A DNA stretch of 62,807 nucleotides from Candidatus Pacearchaeota archaeon (lineage in GTDB: Archaea > Nanoarchaeota > Nanoarchaeia > Pacearchaeales > GW2011-AR1): assembly GCA_023228245.1 (NCBI GenBank), contig JALOBN010000001.1, forward strand, positions 1 through 62,807, read 5' to 3'. Shown here piece by piece: positions 1 to 5,771 of this stretch. Within the stretch, counting starts at the first letter, position 1. Each line of letters starts with the position of its first letter. The position numbers and the translations under genes are program-made. A model generated the notes under the pieces. That model saw nothing but the letters and a program-made list of their open reading frames with translations, was not told where the DNA came from and did not search any database.

Positions 1-137
1 CGGCGGCGGCGGCGTTGTAGGCGGCGTAGGCGGCGGCGGCGTAGGCGGTGGCGTAGGCGGCGGCGGCGTAGGCGTTGTAGGCGGCGGAGGCGTAGGCGTA
101 GGCGGCGGAGGCGTAGGCGTTGGCGGCGGAGTAGGCG
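1..137 (-). repeat. Low-complexity GCC/TAC codon repeat
   Basis: Imperfect GCC, TAC, TCC and AAC codon units on the minus strand encode the Ala/Tyr tail of the protein above. The unit is three to nine bases and varies; there are no spacers. It is a coding repeat, prone to length change by slippage. Confidence 0.85.
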
Positions 138-469
138 TTGGCGGCCCACGCACCCTGTCTAACCCCTTTCAGCTCCTCCAGACCGTCCGCAAATTGCTCC
201 GCCACCTCGATCGCCCGCAACGACCTCCGGTTGTCCCACCCTGTGATCCGACATGCCTCTCTGGCACACCAGCAGGCGAAAAGTTTCAGAATCCGATCTG
301 GGAGGATACCCCTTCTGGTAAGAACCCACACCTTGTCAGCTGGTGGGATATCTGCGTCCAAAACCTGCAGGGCTGTCACCCCTTCAGGAGGGACTAGCTG
401 GGCTATCCTGCTGTCGTCGTAGCAGGCATTATTTTTTCGGAGAAATTCTCTAGTGATAATGTTGGTCAT
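1..469 (-). CDS. Ala/Tyr-rich repeat protein, cut by window edge
   Basis: An open frame on the minus strand from an ATG at 469 runs off the left edge with no stop (at least 156 residues). Residues 1 to about 110 look like a normal folded domain beginning MTNIITREFLRKNN, with a Cys/Trp-containing segment (ACWCAREACR) and an EVAEQFADG stretch. The rest is a low-complexity tract built from Ala, Tyr, Asn and Ser (NAYASAAYAYASAAYNAY type). From memory, phages and bacteria carry proteins with the same plan (short globular head containing ACRE-like and VAE..ADG motifs, then an Ala-rich tail) annotated as putative immunity proteins; I infer only a distant family resemblance. The opposite-strand frames over this stretch are shadows. 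Function unknown. Confidence 0.75.
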   Translation of the reverse strand, partial: MTNIITREFLRKNNACYDDSRIAQLVPPEGVTALQVLDADIPPADKVWVLTRRGILPDRILKLFACWCAREACRITGWDNRRSLRAIEVAEQFADGLEELKGVRQGAWAANAYSAANAYASAAYAYASAAYNAYAAAAYATAYAAAAYAAYNAAAA

Positions 470-632
470 TTGGTTCCCTGTCTGGTGTCTGGTGTATCCC
501 GCATCACGCATGGCTTCATCTTCGATACAGCGCAAGATATACTAGTCAAAGATGTTCTTGTTGTGGTTTTATAAGTAGAAATAATAGGAAATCCCAAAGA
601 CACTATACCCCAAAACTACGGCTCTTGTCGAG

Positions 633-947
633 TTAGTTGTGGCGCATAGCAACTACGTGAGGTTGCTTGCTTTTGGCAATTGAGTACTTCTTGCGCGGCC
701 TGCGCCTGGTCTGTTCGACCGGCCGACTTTGCCGCTTGTAGGGTGTGTTGTCCATGATGCTGCCGTCCCGCGCAAGCTTGACATGATCTAGATACGGAAG
801 GAACTCTAGTTCTCCGTACTGCATCAAATCATGATATCTTGCTTTTAGTTCTGCAATTGCATCACTTACTTTATCTTGAGTTTCGTAGATTGTGTCAAAC
901 GCTAAACTCCAGACATTTTTATCTTTACGCCAAATTCTGTATCCCAT
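633..947 (-). CDS. Hypothetical protein, basic C-terminus
   Basis: 104 residues, no family recognised. It starts MGYRIWRKDKNVW; the middle is helical and acidic, and residues 70-104 are strongly basic (KRQSRPVEQTRRRPRKKYS), which would suit nucleic-acid binding. It lies just downstream of the first tRNA of the array in transcription order, in the same direction as its neighbours. About 160 bp without an ORF separate it from the Ala/Tyr repeat gene. Coding is inferred from frame length and strand agreement only. Confidence 0.55.
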   Translation of the reverse strand: MGYRIWRKDKNVWSLAFDTIYETQDKVSDAIAELKARYHDLMQYGELEFLPYLDHVKLARDGSIMDNTPYKRQSRPVEQTRRRPRKKYSIAKSKQPHVVAMRHN

Positions 948-962
948 TACTTCCTAATTCTA

Positions 963-1319
963 CTAAGTGCCAAGAGAGGGAGTCGAACCCTCACGCCTTG
1001 CGGCAGTAGTGTTTGGGGCTACCATGTCTGCCATTCCATCACCTTGGCTTAATTTTGATCTGGATTTATTGTTACAAACATTACACATACCAGATTTTCT
1101 AAGTGCTGTTAATTTTCTATTGCAGTTATTGCAAAAATGACCTGGCCCTCTTTTGCTTTTATTGTTCCTACCAGCGAATGTTGATTGCTGGCTGTTGCAA
1201 TTAGGGCAAAGTAATCTTAGGTTTTCAAATCTAAAATCATTATTTATTCCGTTTATATGATCTAACACCATTACCAACGGCTTGTCTTTCCAACTCCATT
1301 TCTTCTGTATCAAAATCAC
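963..1319 (-). CDS. HNH endonuclease, shortened or frameshifted; overlaps tRNA-Leu
   Basis: 118 residues from a GTG. Residues 10-45 carry the HNH core (LDHINGINNDFRFENLRLL then CPNC), followed by two CxxC zinc pairs (CNNC and CNVC). Relatives in this window have an extra CxxCG pair and an N-terminal helical part before the core; both are missing here, and the codon just upstream of the GTG is TAG. The preceding ORF (1240-1443) ends in a different frame over this region, so the pair may be one gene broken by a frameshift. The last 27 codons read through the whole downstream tRNA-Leu. Activity is doubtful. Confidence 0.55.
   Translation of the reverse strand: MILIQKKWSWKDKPLVMVLDHINGINNDFRFENLRLLCPNCNSQQSTFAGRNNKSKRGPGHFCNNCNRKLTALRKSGMCNVCNNKSRSKLSQGDGMADMVAPNTTAARREGSTPSLGT
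968..1048 (-). tRNA. tRNA-Leu (CAA)
   Basis: Seven-pair acceptor (GCCAAGG with TCTTGGC), discriminator A, T-arm GAGGG-TTCGACT-CCCTC and a long variable arm as in Leu tRNAs. The anticodon loop reads CCCAAAC, giving CAA, with C instead of U at position 33 and a C-A mismatch closing the stem. No encoded CCA. The ORF of the neighbouring HNH protein reads through it. Confidence 0.85.
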
Positions 1320-1443
1320 CTATCATATTGATGTAATCCGAGAAGATCCAGGAACCTCTTTGGAATGCTTTTTTATTCTTGATAGCTACTTTATGAGCAA
1401 CCTTTTGTGCCCATTTATAGATGCCAGGATTCTTAGCTTTCAT
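1240..1443 (-). CDS. Small basic ORF, possibly N-terminal part of a broken HNH gene
   Basis: 67 residues, MKAKNPGIYKWAQKV..., rich in Lys and aromatic residues. The start codon overlaps the stop of the upstream HNH gene (ATGA), a normal coupling arrangement in this genome. The frame closes inside the next HNH ORF. It may be an independent small gene or the 5' part of the HNH gene whose core lies one frame away; a single indel near 1300 would join the two. Confidence 0.45.
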   Translation of the reverse strand: MKAKNPGIYKWAQKVAHKVAIKNKKAFQRGSWIFSDYINMIGDFDTEEMELERQAVGNGVRSYKRNK

Positions 1444-2144
1444 TTGGTAGCGTTCCACGACATATTTACTTTCAACATACCGTGATCAAATTCCCAGTGA
1501 CAATTTCTACATAAAGCAACCAAGTTTGAAATATCATTTATGTCTGACACTTTTGCATCATCTTGGAAACAAGATACTGGTTTTTTATGAGACACTTCAT
1601 AATGTTTATCATATCCGCAAACATAACATTTTTTAGGCGACCCACTACTATCATATATAATTCTTGCCTTTTTCCTTAGTGTAGATGATGCTGATTGCCA
1701 ATTTTTTCTTCTAGCAAACAAACTTCCTTTGGTTTGATTTTCAAAATCATAGATATTTGGTTTTAGTTTCTGTTCGGCAGTAAGAGTTGGTGATTGTGAA
1801 ACCCTATTTAGCTTATAACAACCATCGCAAAATTTTCTATATTTTATCTTTCCACGTTCGTTTCTTTTAAGATCTAATTTACACTTGCAGTTATCACAAA
1901 AATATTCCTTACCACTACCTAGCCTATTTTTTGTAAATCTCGTAACACATACCCGGTTGCAAAACCTTTTGCGCCTTACTTGAGCTACCTGTAAATCTTC
2001 TACATGGATAATATTTCCACATTGTTCACAAAGACTAGGTGTTTGGTAGTATCTCTCTATTGATTCTTGCCGCAACTTCTTCGCTGTTGCCTGCCCACCC
2101 AACGATTGAAGTTTGGTTGCGCTTATGGTTTCCGAAGATTGCAT
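1440..2144 (-). CDS. HNH homing endonuclease with zinc fingers
   Basis: 234 residues. The N-terminal half has three Cys pairs of the ribbon type (CEQCG at about 38, CDNC at about 84, CDGC at about 106). The C-terminal HNH domain shows CYVCG, then SHKKPVS, a DISNLVALCRNCH segment and a final FDH (residues 170-225). Established knowledge: free-standing HNH enzymes of this type cut intronless target genes and spread by repair. It lies between tRNA-Met and tRNA-Leu, and its stop overlaps the next ORF by ATGA. The ORF is A/T-rich compared with the metabolic genes of the window, which fits transfer. Confidence 0.8.
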   Translation of the reverse strand: MQSSETISATKLQSLGGQATAKKLRQESIERYYQTPSLCEQCGNIIHVEDLQVAQVRRKRFCNRVCVTRFTKNRLGSGKEYFCDNCKCKLDLKRNERGKIKYRKFCDGCYKLNRVSQSPTLTAEQKLKPNIYDFENQTKGSLFARRKNWQSASSTLRKKARIIYDSSGSPKKCYVCGYDKHYEVSHKKPVSCFQDDAKVSDINDISNLVALCRNCHWEFDHGMLKVNMSWNATK

Positions 2145-2169
2145 ATAAGCATGCCGAACTATTGATAGG

Positions 2170-2246
2170 TGCGGAAGCTGGATTTGAACCAGCGTAAGCC
2201 AAAGGTTATGAGCCTTGCGAGGGAAACCGGACTCCTCAATTCCGCA
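2170..2246 (-). tRNA. tRNA with CAT anticodon (Met or Ile2)
   Basis: Acceptor TGCGGAA/TTCCGCA, T-arm GCTGG-TTCAAAT-CCAGC, anticodon loop CTCATAA. The three G-C pairs of initiator tRNAs are absent from the anticodon stem, so it is an elongator Met or a lysidine-modified Ile tRNA; the sequence does not decide. Discriminator is C, no encoded CCA. Confidence 0.8.
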
Positions 2247-2247
2247 G

Positions 2248-2318
2248 TGACTCCAGCGAGATTTGAACTCGCATTGGCGCTTAGAGAGAGCGTCATCCTG
2301 CCATTAGAAGATGGAGCC
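2248..2318 (-). tRNA. tRNA-Glu (CTC)
   Basis: Acceptor GGCTCCA/TGGAGTC, discriminator A, T-arm GCGAG-TTCAAAT-CTCGC, anticodon loop CTCTCTA. The D-arm begins TCTTCTAATGGCAGGA like the other Glu tRNA here. Position 37 is U, which is unusual. It sits one base from tRNA-Met, and its 5' end touches the leader of the opposite-strand HNH gene. Confidence 0.7.
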
Positions 2319-2329
2319 GAATTATCTAA

Positions 2330-2357
2330 GGACATCTATGTATATTGATATATGTCC
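2330..2357 (+). promoter_or_regulatory. Hairpin covering RBS and start codon of HNH gene
   Basis: Arms GGACATCTAT and ATATATGTCC pair with one mismatch around an 8-base loop. The hairpin overlaps the AAGGA ribosome site (2328-2332) and the ATG at 2338. It could hide the start codon in long transcripts. Confidence 0.55.
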
Positions 2358-2934
2358 TTATATGGTAAACCGAAAAAAGACTAGTGTAATATATAAACCT
2401 ACTACTGAAAAATTTCAAGAAATTGTCAATGCCTGCAAGAGTTTAGCTGAGATTCTAGAACATTTCGGGATTGGAAGCGGAAACTACAAAACCCTCAAAA
2501 GAAGATTGATTGAAGATGAAATCAGCTATGGTCATATAACGTTGGGATTGGCCTCGAACAGAAATAGAAAGTTTGGTCCTAAAAAAGATATATCAGAGTA
2601 TTTGCAAAATGGAATTAAAGTAAATTCTCAAGTATTAAAAGATCGGCTCATCAGTTCCAATATTTTTGATGATAAATGCTTCAAATGCGGCCAAGGTAAT
2701 GAATGGAATGGAGAGCCGTTAGTGTTGCAACTAGACCATATAAGCGGAGATCATGATGATAACAGATTAGAAAATCTAAGGATATTATGTCCCAATTGCC
2801 ATACTCAGACGCCTACGTTTTCTGGTAGGAAGGGTAAAGTAAATCACCATCGCTGCGAGCAGTGTAACCGAAAAATATCTCCAGATGCTAATAGATGCAG
2901 AAAGTGTCACTTGGCTACTCTAAATCACTCCTAG
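2338..2934 (+). CDS. HNH homing endonuclease (plus strand, between tRNAs)
   Basis: 198 residues. AAGGA lies 5 bases before the ATG at 2338 (MYIDICPYMVNRKK), so this start is preferred over the upstream ATG inside tRNA-Glu. Residues 20-80 form a helical N-terminal part (TEKFQEIVNACKSLAEILEHF). The HNH core follows: KCFKCGQG, LQLDHISGDHDDNRLENLRI, CPNCH. A Cys-rich tail has CEQC and CRKC. It is oriented against the tRNA array and is inserted between a complete tRNA-Glu and a 5' tRNA fragment that begins at its stop codon. Very A/T-rich. An alternative start is the Met at 2362. Confidence 0.85.
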   Translation: MYIDICPYMVNRKKTSVIYKPTTEKFQEIVNACKSLAEILEHFGIGSGNYKTLKRRLIEDEISYGHITLGLASNRNRKFGPKKDISEYLQNGIKVNSQVLKDRLISSNIFDDKCFKCGQGNEWNGEPLVLQLDHISGDHDDNRLENLRILCPNCHTQTPTFSGRKGKVNHHRCEQCNRKISPDANRCRKCHLATLNHS

Positions 2935-2952
2935 CCGTTAGAAGATGGGGGC
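2929..2952 (-). pseudogene. 5' tRNA fragment beside HNH gene
   Basis: Reading the minus strand, GCCCCCATCTTCTAACGGC resembles the first 19 bases of both tRNA-Glu genes (2248-2318 and 9575-9650). No anticodon or T-arm follows; the HNH gene does. It is the remnant of a tRNA split at the D-arm. Confidence 0.55.
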
Positions 2953-2961
2953 AAAGAATAA

Positions 2962-3060
2962 GGGTAACGCGAAAACCAAATCAACAAGTCACGAACCCAA
3001 AAAACGAAAGAACACACATGAACAAGACAAGAAAAGAACGAACTATATTTCGCGTTACCC
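2962..3060. repeat. Inverted repeat, 13-base arms, 73-base loop
   Basis: GGGTAACGCGAAA at 2962-2974 is perfectly complementary to TTTCGCGTTACCC at 3048-3060. The A-rich loop has no ORF. It lies between a tRNA fragment and tRNA-Ile. It could be a structured RNA or a remnant of a mobile segment; no family recognised. Confidence 0.6.
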
Positions 3061-3062
3061 AG

Positions 3063-3134
3063 TCGGCCTAGATGGACTCGAACCATCGTGAAGAGTGTAT
3101 CAGACTCTCATACTAACCATTATATGATAGGCCG
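3063..3134 (-). tRNA. tRNA-Ile (GAT)
   Basis: Acceptor CGGCCTA/TAGGCCG, T-arm GATGG-TTCGAGT-CCATC, anticodon loop CTGATAC in a perfect five-pair stem (AGAGT/ACTCT). Discriminator A, no encoded CCA. Confidence 0.85.
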
Positions 3135-3168
3135 TAATATGTATCTGCTAAGTTATTGATAGATTGAG

Positions 3169-3240
3169 TAGGCCTGGATGGAGTCGAACCATCTTGTCAG
3201 ATTTATAAGAACTGCATCTTAACCCGTGGATGACAGGCCC
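3169..3240 (-). tRNA. tRNA-Ile (TAT)
   Basis: Acceptor GGGCCTG/CAGGCCT, T-arm GATGG-TTCGACT-CCATC, anticodon loop CTTATAA, reading the rare AUA codon. One T-T mismatch in the anticodon stem. The T-arm is nearly identical to the adjacent tRNA-Ile(GAT), so they may be a duplicated pair. Confidence 0.82.
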
Positions 3241-3243
3241 ATA

Positions 3244-3423
3244 TCACTCCGAGACGATCCGAGACATTTTACCTTCATCTATACATATAGTAGGATATTC
3301 ATTCTCCCAATCTATATAAACGCTTTCAATATCTCTACTCGCAAAACCAGTATCGAACACAATATTTACATTTGCTAATTGCGGCATTTCCGAAAGCTTT
3401 TCAATTAACTCGTATACTTTCAT
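3244..3423 (-). CDS. Small acidic hypothetical protein
   Basis: 59 residues beginning MKVYELIEKLSEMPQ. The ATG overlaps the stop of the upstream HNH gene as ATGA, and the TGA sits three bases from tRNA-Ile, so the frame fills the space exactly. The pattern of an N-terminal helix followed by beta-type stretches (NVNIVFDTGF, SVYIDW) looks like a real small domain. No family recognised. Confidence 0.6.
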   Translation of the reverse strand: MKVYELIEKLSEMPQLANVNIVFDTGFASRDIESVYIDWENEYPTICIDEGKMSRIVSE

Positions 3424-3713
3424 TCGCTTCTTCCTCGATGCTTCTTTTCGGAAACCCTTACAGTTCTATATCTCCTGTTCGGGTCTTGCTTACTCAACCA
3501 TTTGATGTGCTTGGCGAACTTCTCGTCCCCTAAAAGCGCATCAACTGTATTATATCTATCTTCCAATTCTTTATTTGTGAAGAATGCATGTACTGACTTA
3601 TGACAGTCCAAACATATCGGAAGAGTAACCTTTCCTCCGCGAGAGCGAGGAGTCAAATGATGATCGCTCCGGTGGGGAACTTCTCGACTACAAAGTGGAC
3701 AATCTTCCATCAT
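3420..3713 (-). CDS. Small HNH protein, CPLC...HH type
   Basis: 97 residues. MEDCPLCSREVP, then DHHLTPRSRGGK and LPICLDCHKSVHAFF form a compact HNH fold with four zinc-binding Cys (CxxC at 5-8, CxxC near 35). The C-terminal half (TNKELEDRYNTVDALL, then W..KQDPNRRYR) matches, from memory, a widespread cellular family of about 100-residue HNH proteins that is distinct from the homing enzymes around it. Coupled by overlap to the genes on both sides. It might be a host-derived nuclease rather than a mobile one. Confidence 0.8.
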   Translation of the reverse strand: MMEDCPLCSREVPHRSDHHLTPRSRGGKVTLPICLDCHKSVHAFFTNKELEDRYNTVDALLGDEKFAKHIKWLSKQDPNRRYRTVRVSEKKHRGRSE

Positions 3714-3898
3714 GGCTCAACATCTAATTCTGGTTCGGGACCATCTTCCCATGTTATTGGAACATCATATTTCGAAACCCATATATCGCCAAGGTGCTCG
3801 TTATCCAATCTGCGGCACGCTCTACTAGCCGATGTACGCAAAGGACCACAAACACTGAATAGAAAATAAAACATCTTTGTTAATAGAGAATTTATCAT
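3710..3898 (-). CDS. Hypothetical protein whose ATG overlaps a tRNA CCA end
   Basis: 62 residues, MINSLLTKMFYFLFS..., a hydrophobic start followed by an acidic tail ending EDGPEPELDVEP. The stop overlaps the start of the HNH gene (ATGATG). The ATG at 3896-3898 shares a base with the encoded CCA of tRNA-Leu, so the start codon begins at the tRNA 3' end; no Shine-Dalgarno is possible except inside the tRNA. The internal Met (MFYFLF) is an alternative start. Confidence 0.5.
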   Translation of the reverse strand: MINSLLTKMFYFLFSVCGPLRTSASRACRRLDNEHLGDIWVSKYDVPITWEDGPEPELDVEP

Positions 3899-3981
3899 GG
3901 TGTCAATGGAGGGAGTCGAACCCCCAAACCTTTCGGTGGCACGTTCTAAGCGTACTGTGTTTGCCGTTTCACCACATTGAC
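3898..3981 (-). tRNA. tRNA-Leu (TAG), CCA encoded
   Basis: Acceptor GTCAATG/CATTGAC, discriminator A followed by CCA, T-arm GGGGG-TTCGACT-CCCTC, long variable arm, anticodon loop CTTAGAA. The A of CCA is the first base of the next gene's ATG. The upstream ORF ends 13 bases inside the 5' end of this tRNA. Confidence 0.9.
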
Positions 3982-4388
3982 ATGGAGCTTTTTGCTATTG
4001 TAACTATTCTATGAGCTAATTCGAGCTTCTGAACCTGGGTTTGATAAGGCTTACCATTTTCACCAAAAGTGAAAAGATCAAGCAATTCTTTCGGAAATCT
4101 ATCTTGTTTGTATGTGTCCAGGTACTTTCTACACTTGATATTAAAATACCTTTCAACATTAATATCGGAGATGTCTATTCCTAATTCACAAGCATGATAT
4201 CCTGGTTTTGGATGATCCCAAATTGCAACAAATCCGGTTATAAAGTTCTTTGGGTCGTCGGCACAAAGGAATATATGGTGAGGATGTTCTTTAGCAAAAC
4301 TTACCATATCAGCCCACATAAGATCAAACCACTCGTATTGTATTTCTTCGTATACCATCTCCCCAACGTAGCATTGACAATCAATCAT
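3969..4388 (-). CDS. Hypothetical protein, stop inside tRNA-Leu
   Basis: 139 residues from the ATG at 4388, which overlaps the stop of the 52-codon gene as TAATG with AAGGA seven bases upstream; a longer in-frame extension exists but lacks these signals. The sequence is mixed alpha/beta (MIDCQCYVGEMVYEEIQYEWFD, then HHIFLCADDPKNF) with a Lys/Arg-rich C-terminus. The TGA lies 13 bases inside the downstream tRNA, so RNase P would remove it. No family recognised. Confidence 0.65.
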   Translation of the reverse strand: MIDCQCYVGEMVYEEIQYEWFDLMWADMVSFAKEHPHHIFLCADDPKNFITGFVAIWDHPKPGYHACELGIDISDINVERYFNIKCRKYLDTYKQDRFPKELLDLFTFGENGKPYQTQVQKLELAHRIVTIAKSSMSMW

Positions 4389-4546
4389 TATGGTCCTTGA
4401 TATGGTCTCTTGCAATCCATATTATGCCTTGGCATATCATTGCTCGGCCACCAACTGCCGCACCATACACAAATCTGAATGTCATTCTCTTCTAGTTTGA
4501 CGAGATGACTTTCCTTTATAGATTTTGGGGATACTTCAATTTCCAT
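4388..4546 (-). CDS. Small zinc-ribbon-like protein
   Basis: 52 residues starting MEIEVSPKSIKESH. The C-terminal half has CVWCG, then CKRP, and a His, a compact Cys/His zinc site. TAATG overlap with the next gene. The ATG is preceded by GATATATAGATA and three bases, a motif shared with two other genes of the array, and has no Shine-Dalgarno. Confidence 0.6.
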   Translation of the reverse strand: MEIEVSPKSIKESHLVKLEENDIQICVWCGSWWPSNDMPRHNMDCKRPYQGP

Positions 4547-4549
4547 ACT

Positions 4550-4561
4550 TATCTATATATC
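4550..4561 (-). promoter_or_regulatory. GATATATAGATA motif, 3 bases before ATG
   Basis: GATATATAGATA ends exactly three bases before the ATG at 4546. The same 11-12 base motif with identical spacing precedes the starts at 9552 and 12300. It resembles a late-type -10 element; transcription from it would give an almost leaderless mRNA. Confidence 0.45.
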
Positions 4562-4563
4562 AG

Positions 4564-4635
4564 CAGACCGCACAGGATTTGAACCCGTACCAATGGACTT
4601 GGAAACCACTATGCTACCCATTACACCAACGGCCT
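4564..4635 (-). tRNA. tRNA-Trp (CCA)
   Basis: Acceptor AGGCCGT/GCGGTCT with A1-U72 and discriminator G, both typical of Trp. T-arm ACGGG-TTCAAAT-CCTGT, anticodon loop TTCCAAG. Confidence 0.85.
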
Positions 4636-4735
4636 ATAAGAAGTATCAGGGAGATTAAGCTTCCATCTCTGCGCTACTGGCAGAGTCCTACAATTCCGGG
4701 CAATTCCGGGTTGTTATTGGACGATGATACTTCGG

Positions 4736-4806
4736 TGAGACATAACAGAGTCGAACTGTTGTCATCAGGGTAAGAACCTGCAGCTCTACCATTGAGCTAA
4801 TATCCC
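4736..4806 (-). tRNA. tRNA-Lys (CTT), copy 1
   Basis: Acceptor GGGATAT/ATGTCTC, D-arm GCTC..GAGC, T-arm AACAG-TTCGACT-CTGTT, anticodon loop TTCTTAC. The 100 bases between it and tRNA-Trp hold no gene, only a short direct repeat of CAATTCCGGG. Confidence 0.85.
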
Positions 4807-4807
4807 G

Positions 4808-4849
4808 TGCGGAACATCCTCAGATTTGAACTGAGTGCTAATGCTCCAG
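4808..4849 (-). pseudogene. 3' tRNA fragment
   Basis: T-arm CTCAG-TTCAAAT-CTGAG followed by GATGTTC is present on the minus strand. The 5' side lacks D-arm and anticodon arm because the next tRNA begins at once. It is a truncated tRNA. Confidence 0.55.
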
Positions 4850-4920
4850 TGGAGGTAGAGAGAATCGAACTCACATAGACGGTGTAAGAGACCGCTAGTC
4901 TACCGTTGACTTATACCTCC
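4850..4920 (-). tRNA. tRNA-Lys (CTT), copy 2
   Basis: Acceptor GGAGGTA/TACCTCC, anticodon loop CTCTTAC in a GCGGT/ACCGT stem, T-arm GTGAG-TTCGATT-CTCTC with one mismatch. It differs from copy 1 in every stem. The upstream HNH ORF ends inside its acceptor stem. Confidence 0.8.
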
Positions 4921-5528
4921 AGAGTATTCTTTGGAATAATTATACTAAGTTTCTTGCATGCCTTTTGTATTGCTCTTGTGGTTACGCCAAGATCGGCTGC
5001 AAGTATTTTGATTGGCGTTGCGCTTATCAGATTTTGTAGTTCCAGTGATGAGTTTGGAATCTTTCTTGAAGAATCTGTTTTACACTTGACACTACAATAT
5101 TTGTTAGGGGCATTTCCTCCGCGACCGCGAAGTGTGAACTCGGATTTGCAATGTTGACAAATACACTTCTCTAATGATTTATTCTTTCTTGCCGGAATTT
5201 TGCTTCTGATAAAAGCTTCCTTTTCTAGCAATGCTCTTTTGTAATCTATTTCGTGAATTTCACCGTGGCAATTCATACATAAAAGATCGCACTTATCTAG
5301 CTCGGCCCTTATAATTTCCCACTTTACCAGCTTATTACCAATATTGAATTCTTTTTCTTCAGGGTTCCTGTGATGAAATACCATAGAAGTTGTACATTTA
5401 TGGTAACCACACTCTATACATTTTCCGCCCTTATATTCAATTGCTTTTTGCTTGATTTTTCTAAGCTGTTTTGAGACGCACCAGGCGGAGTAAATGTTAG
5501 AAAATTCAGGATCTCTGCGAACTGTCAT
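4911..5528 (-). CDS. HNH homing endonuclease, stop inside tRNA-Lys
   Basis: 205 residues. N-terminal HNH core at residues 20-85: GGKCIECGYHKC, MVFHHRNPEEKEF, CDLLCMNCHGEIH. A CxxC pair (CICQHC) and the LRGRGGNAPNKYCSVKC segment follow, then a C-terminal helix-turn-helix-like stretch (ILAADLGVTTRAIQKACKKL). The last codons are the tRNA 5' end: TAA is read from bases 8-10 of tRNA-Lys, so RNase P cleavage would leave the mRNA without a stop. No Shine-Dalgarno; a 12-pair hairpin lies one base before the ATG. Closest relative in the window is the HNH gene at 16341-17036. Confidence 0.85.
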   Translation of the reverse strand: MTVRRDPEFSNIYSAWCVSKQLRKIKQKAIEYKGGKCIECGYHKCTTSMVFHHRNPEEKEFNIGNKLVKWEIIRAELDKCDLLCMNCHGEIHEIDYKRALLEKEAFIRSKIPARKNKSLEKCICQHCKSEFTLRGRGGNAPNKYCSVKCKTDSSRKIPNSSLELQNLISATPIKILAADLGVTTRAIQKACKKLSIIIPKNTLEV

Positions 5529-5529
5529 G

Positions 5530-5559
5530 CGTTGGTATATATCAAGTTATATACCAACG
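5530..5559 (-). promoter_or_regulatory. Perfect 12-bp hairpin one base before ATG
   Basis: CGTTGGTATATA (5530-5541) and TATATACCAACG (5548-5559) pair perfectly around TCAAGT. It occupies the position where the ribosome site should be. Confidence 0.65.
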
Positions 5560-5573
5560 ATCTGTGAGTTCGG

Positions 5574-5644
5574 TAGGCCATATCAGAATCGAACTGATAT
5601 TTACAGATTAAAAGTCTGCGAGTCTCCCATTGACTTAATGGCCC
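5574..5644 (-). tRNA. tRNA-Lys (TTT)
   Basis: Acceptor GGGCCAT/ATGGCCT, T-arm ATCAG-TTCGATT-CTGAT, anticodon loop CTTTTAA in a GCAGA/TCTGT stem. Discriminator A followed by CC. Confidence 0.88.
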
Positions 5645-5648
5645 GTAG

Positions 5649-5721
5649 TAACCCCTGTCAGATTCGGACTGACAACTTCCAGCTTGTAATGCTGGCACTC
5701 TAGCCGTTGAGTTAAGGGGTC
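5649..5721 (-). tRNA. tRNA-Val (TAC)
   Basis: Acceptor GACCCCT/AGGGGTT, anticodon stem CCAGC/GCTGG with loop ATTACAA, T-arm GTCAG-TCCGAAT-CTGAC. Four bases from tRNA-Lys. Confidence 0.88.
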
Positions 5722-5744
5722 GTTTATTTGATTTCGAACCTACA

Positions 5745-5760
5745 AATATATCAATATATT
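5745..5760 (+). promoter_or_regulatory. AT-rich palindrome upstream of HNH start
   Basis: AATATAT and ATATATT flank CA, 11 bases before the ATG at 5772. The ATATATCAA core also occurs in the start hairpins at 5530 and 28634 (and as TTGATATAT at 2330). Confidence 0.4.
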
Positions 5761-5771
5761 GGCAGATCGAT

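Noticed and set aside
1..137. Possible CRISPR or VNTR array
   Set aside because: Units are three to nine bases with no spacers and stay in frame as Ala/Tyr codons; it is a coding repeat.
138..422. Two overlapping plus-strand ORFs at the left end
   Set aside because: The minus strand has one longer uninterrupted frame with protein-like sequence and the same strand as neighbours; the plus frames are shadows.
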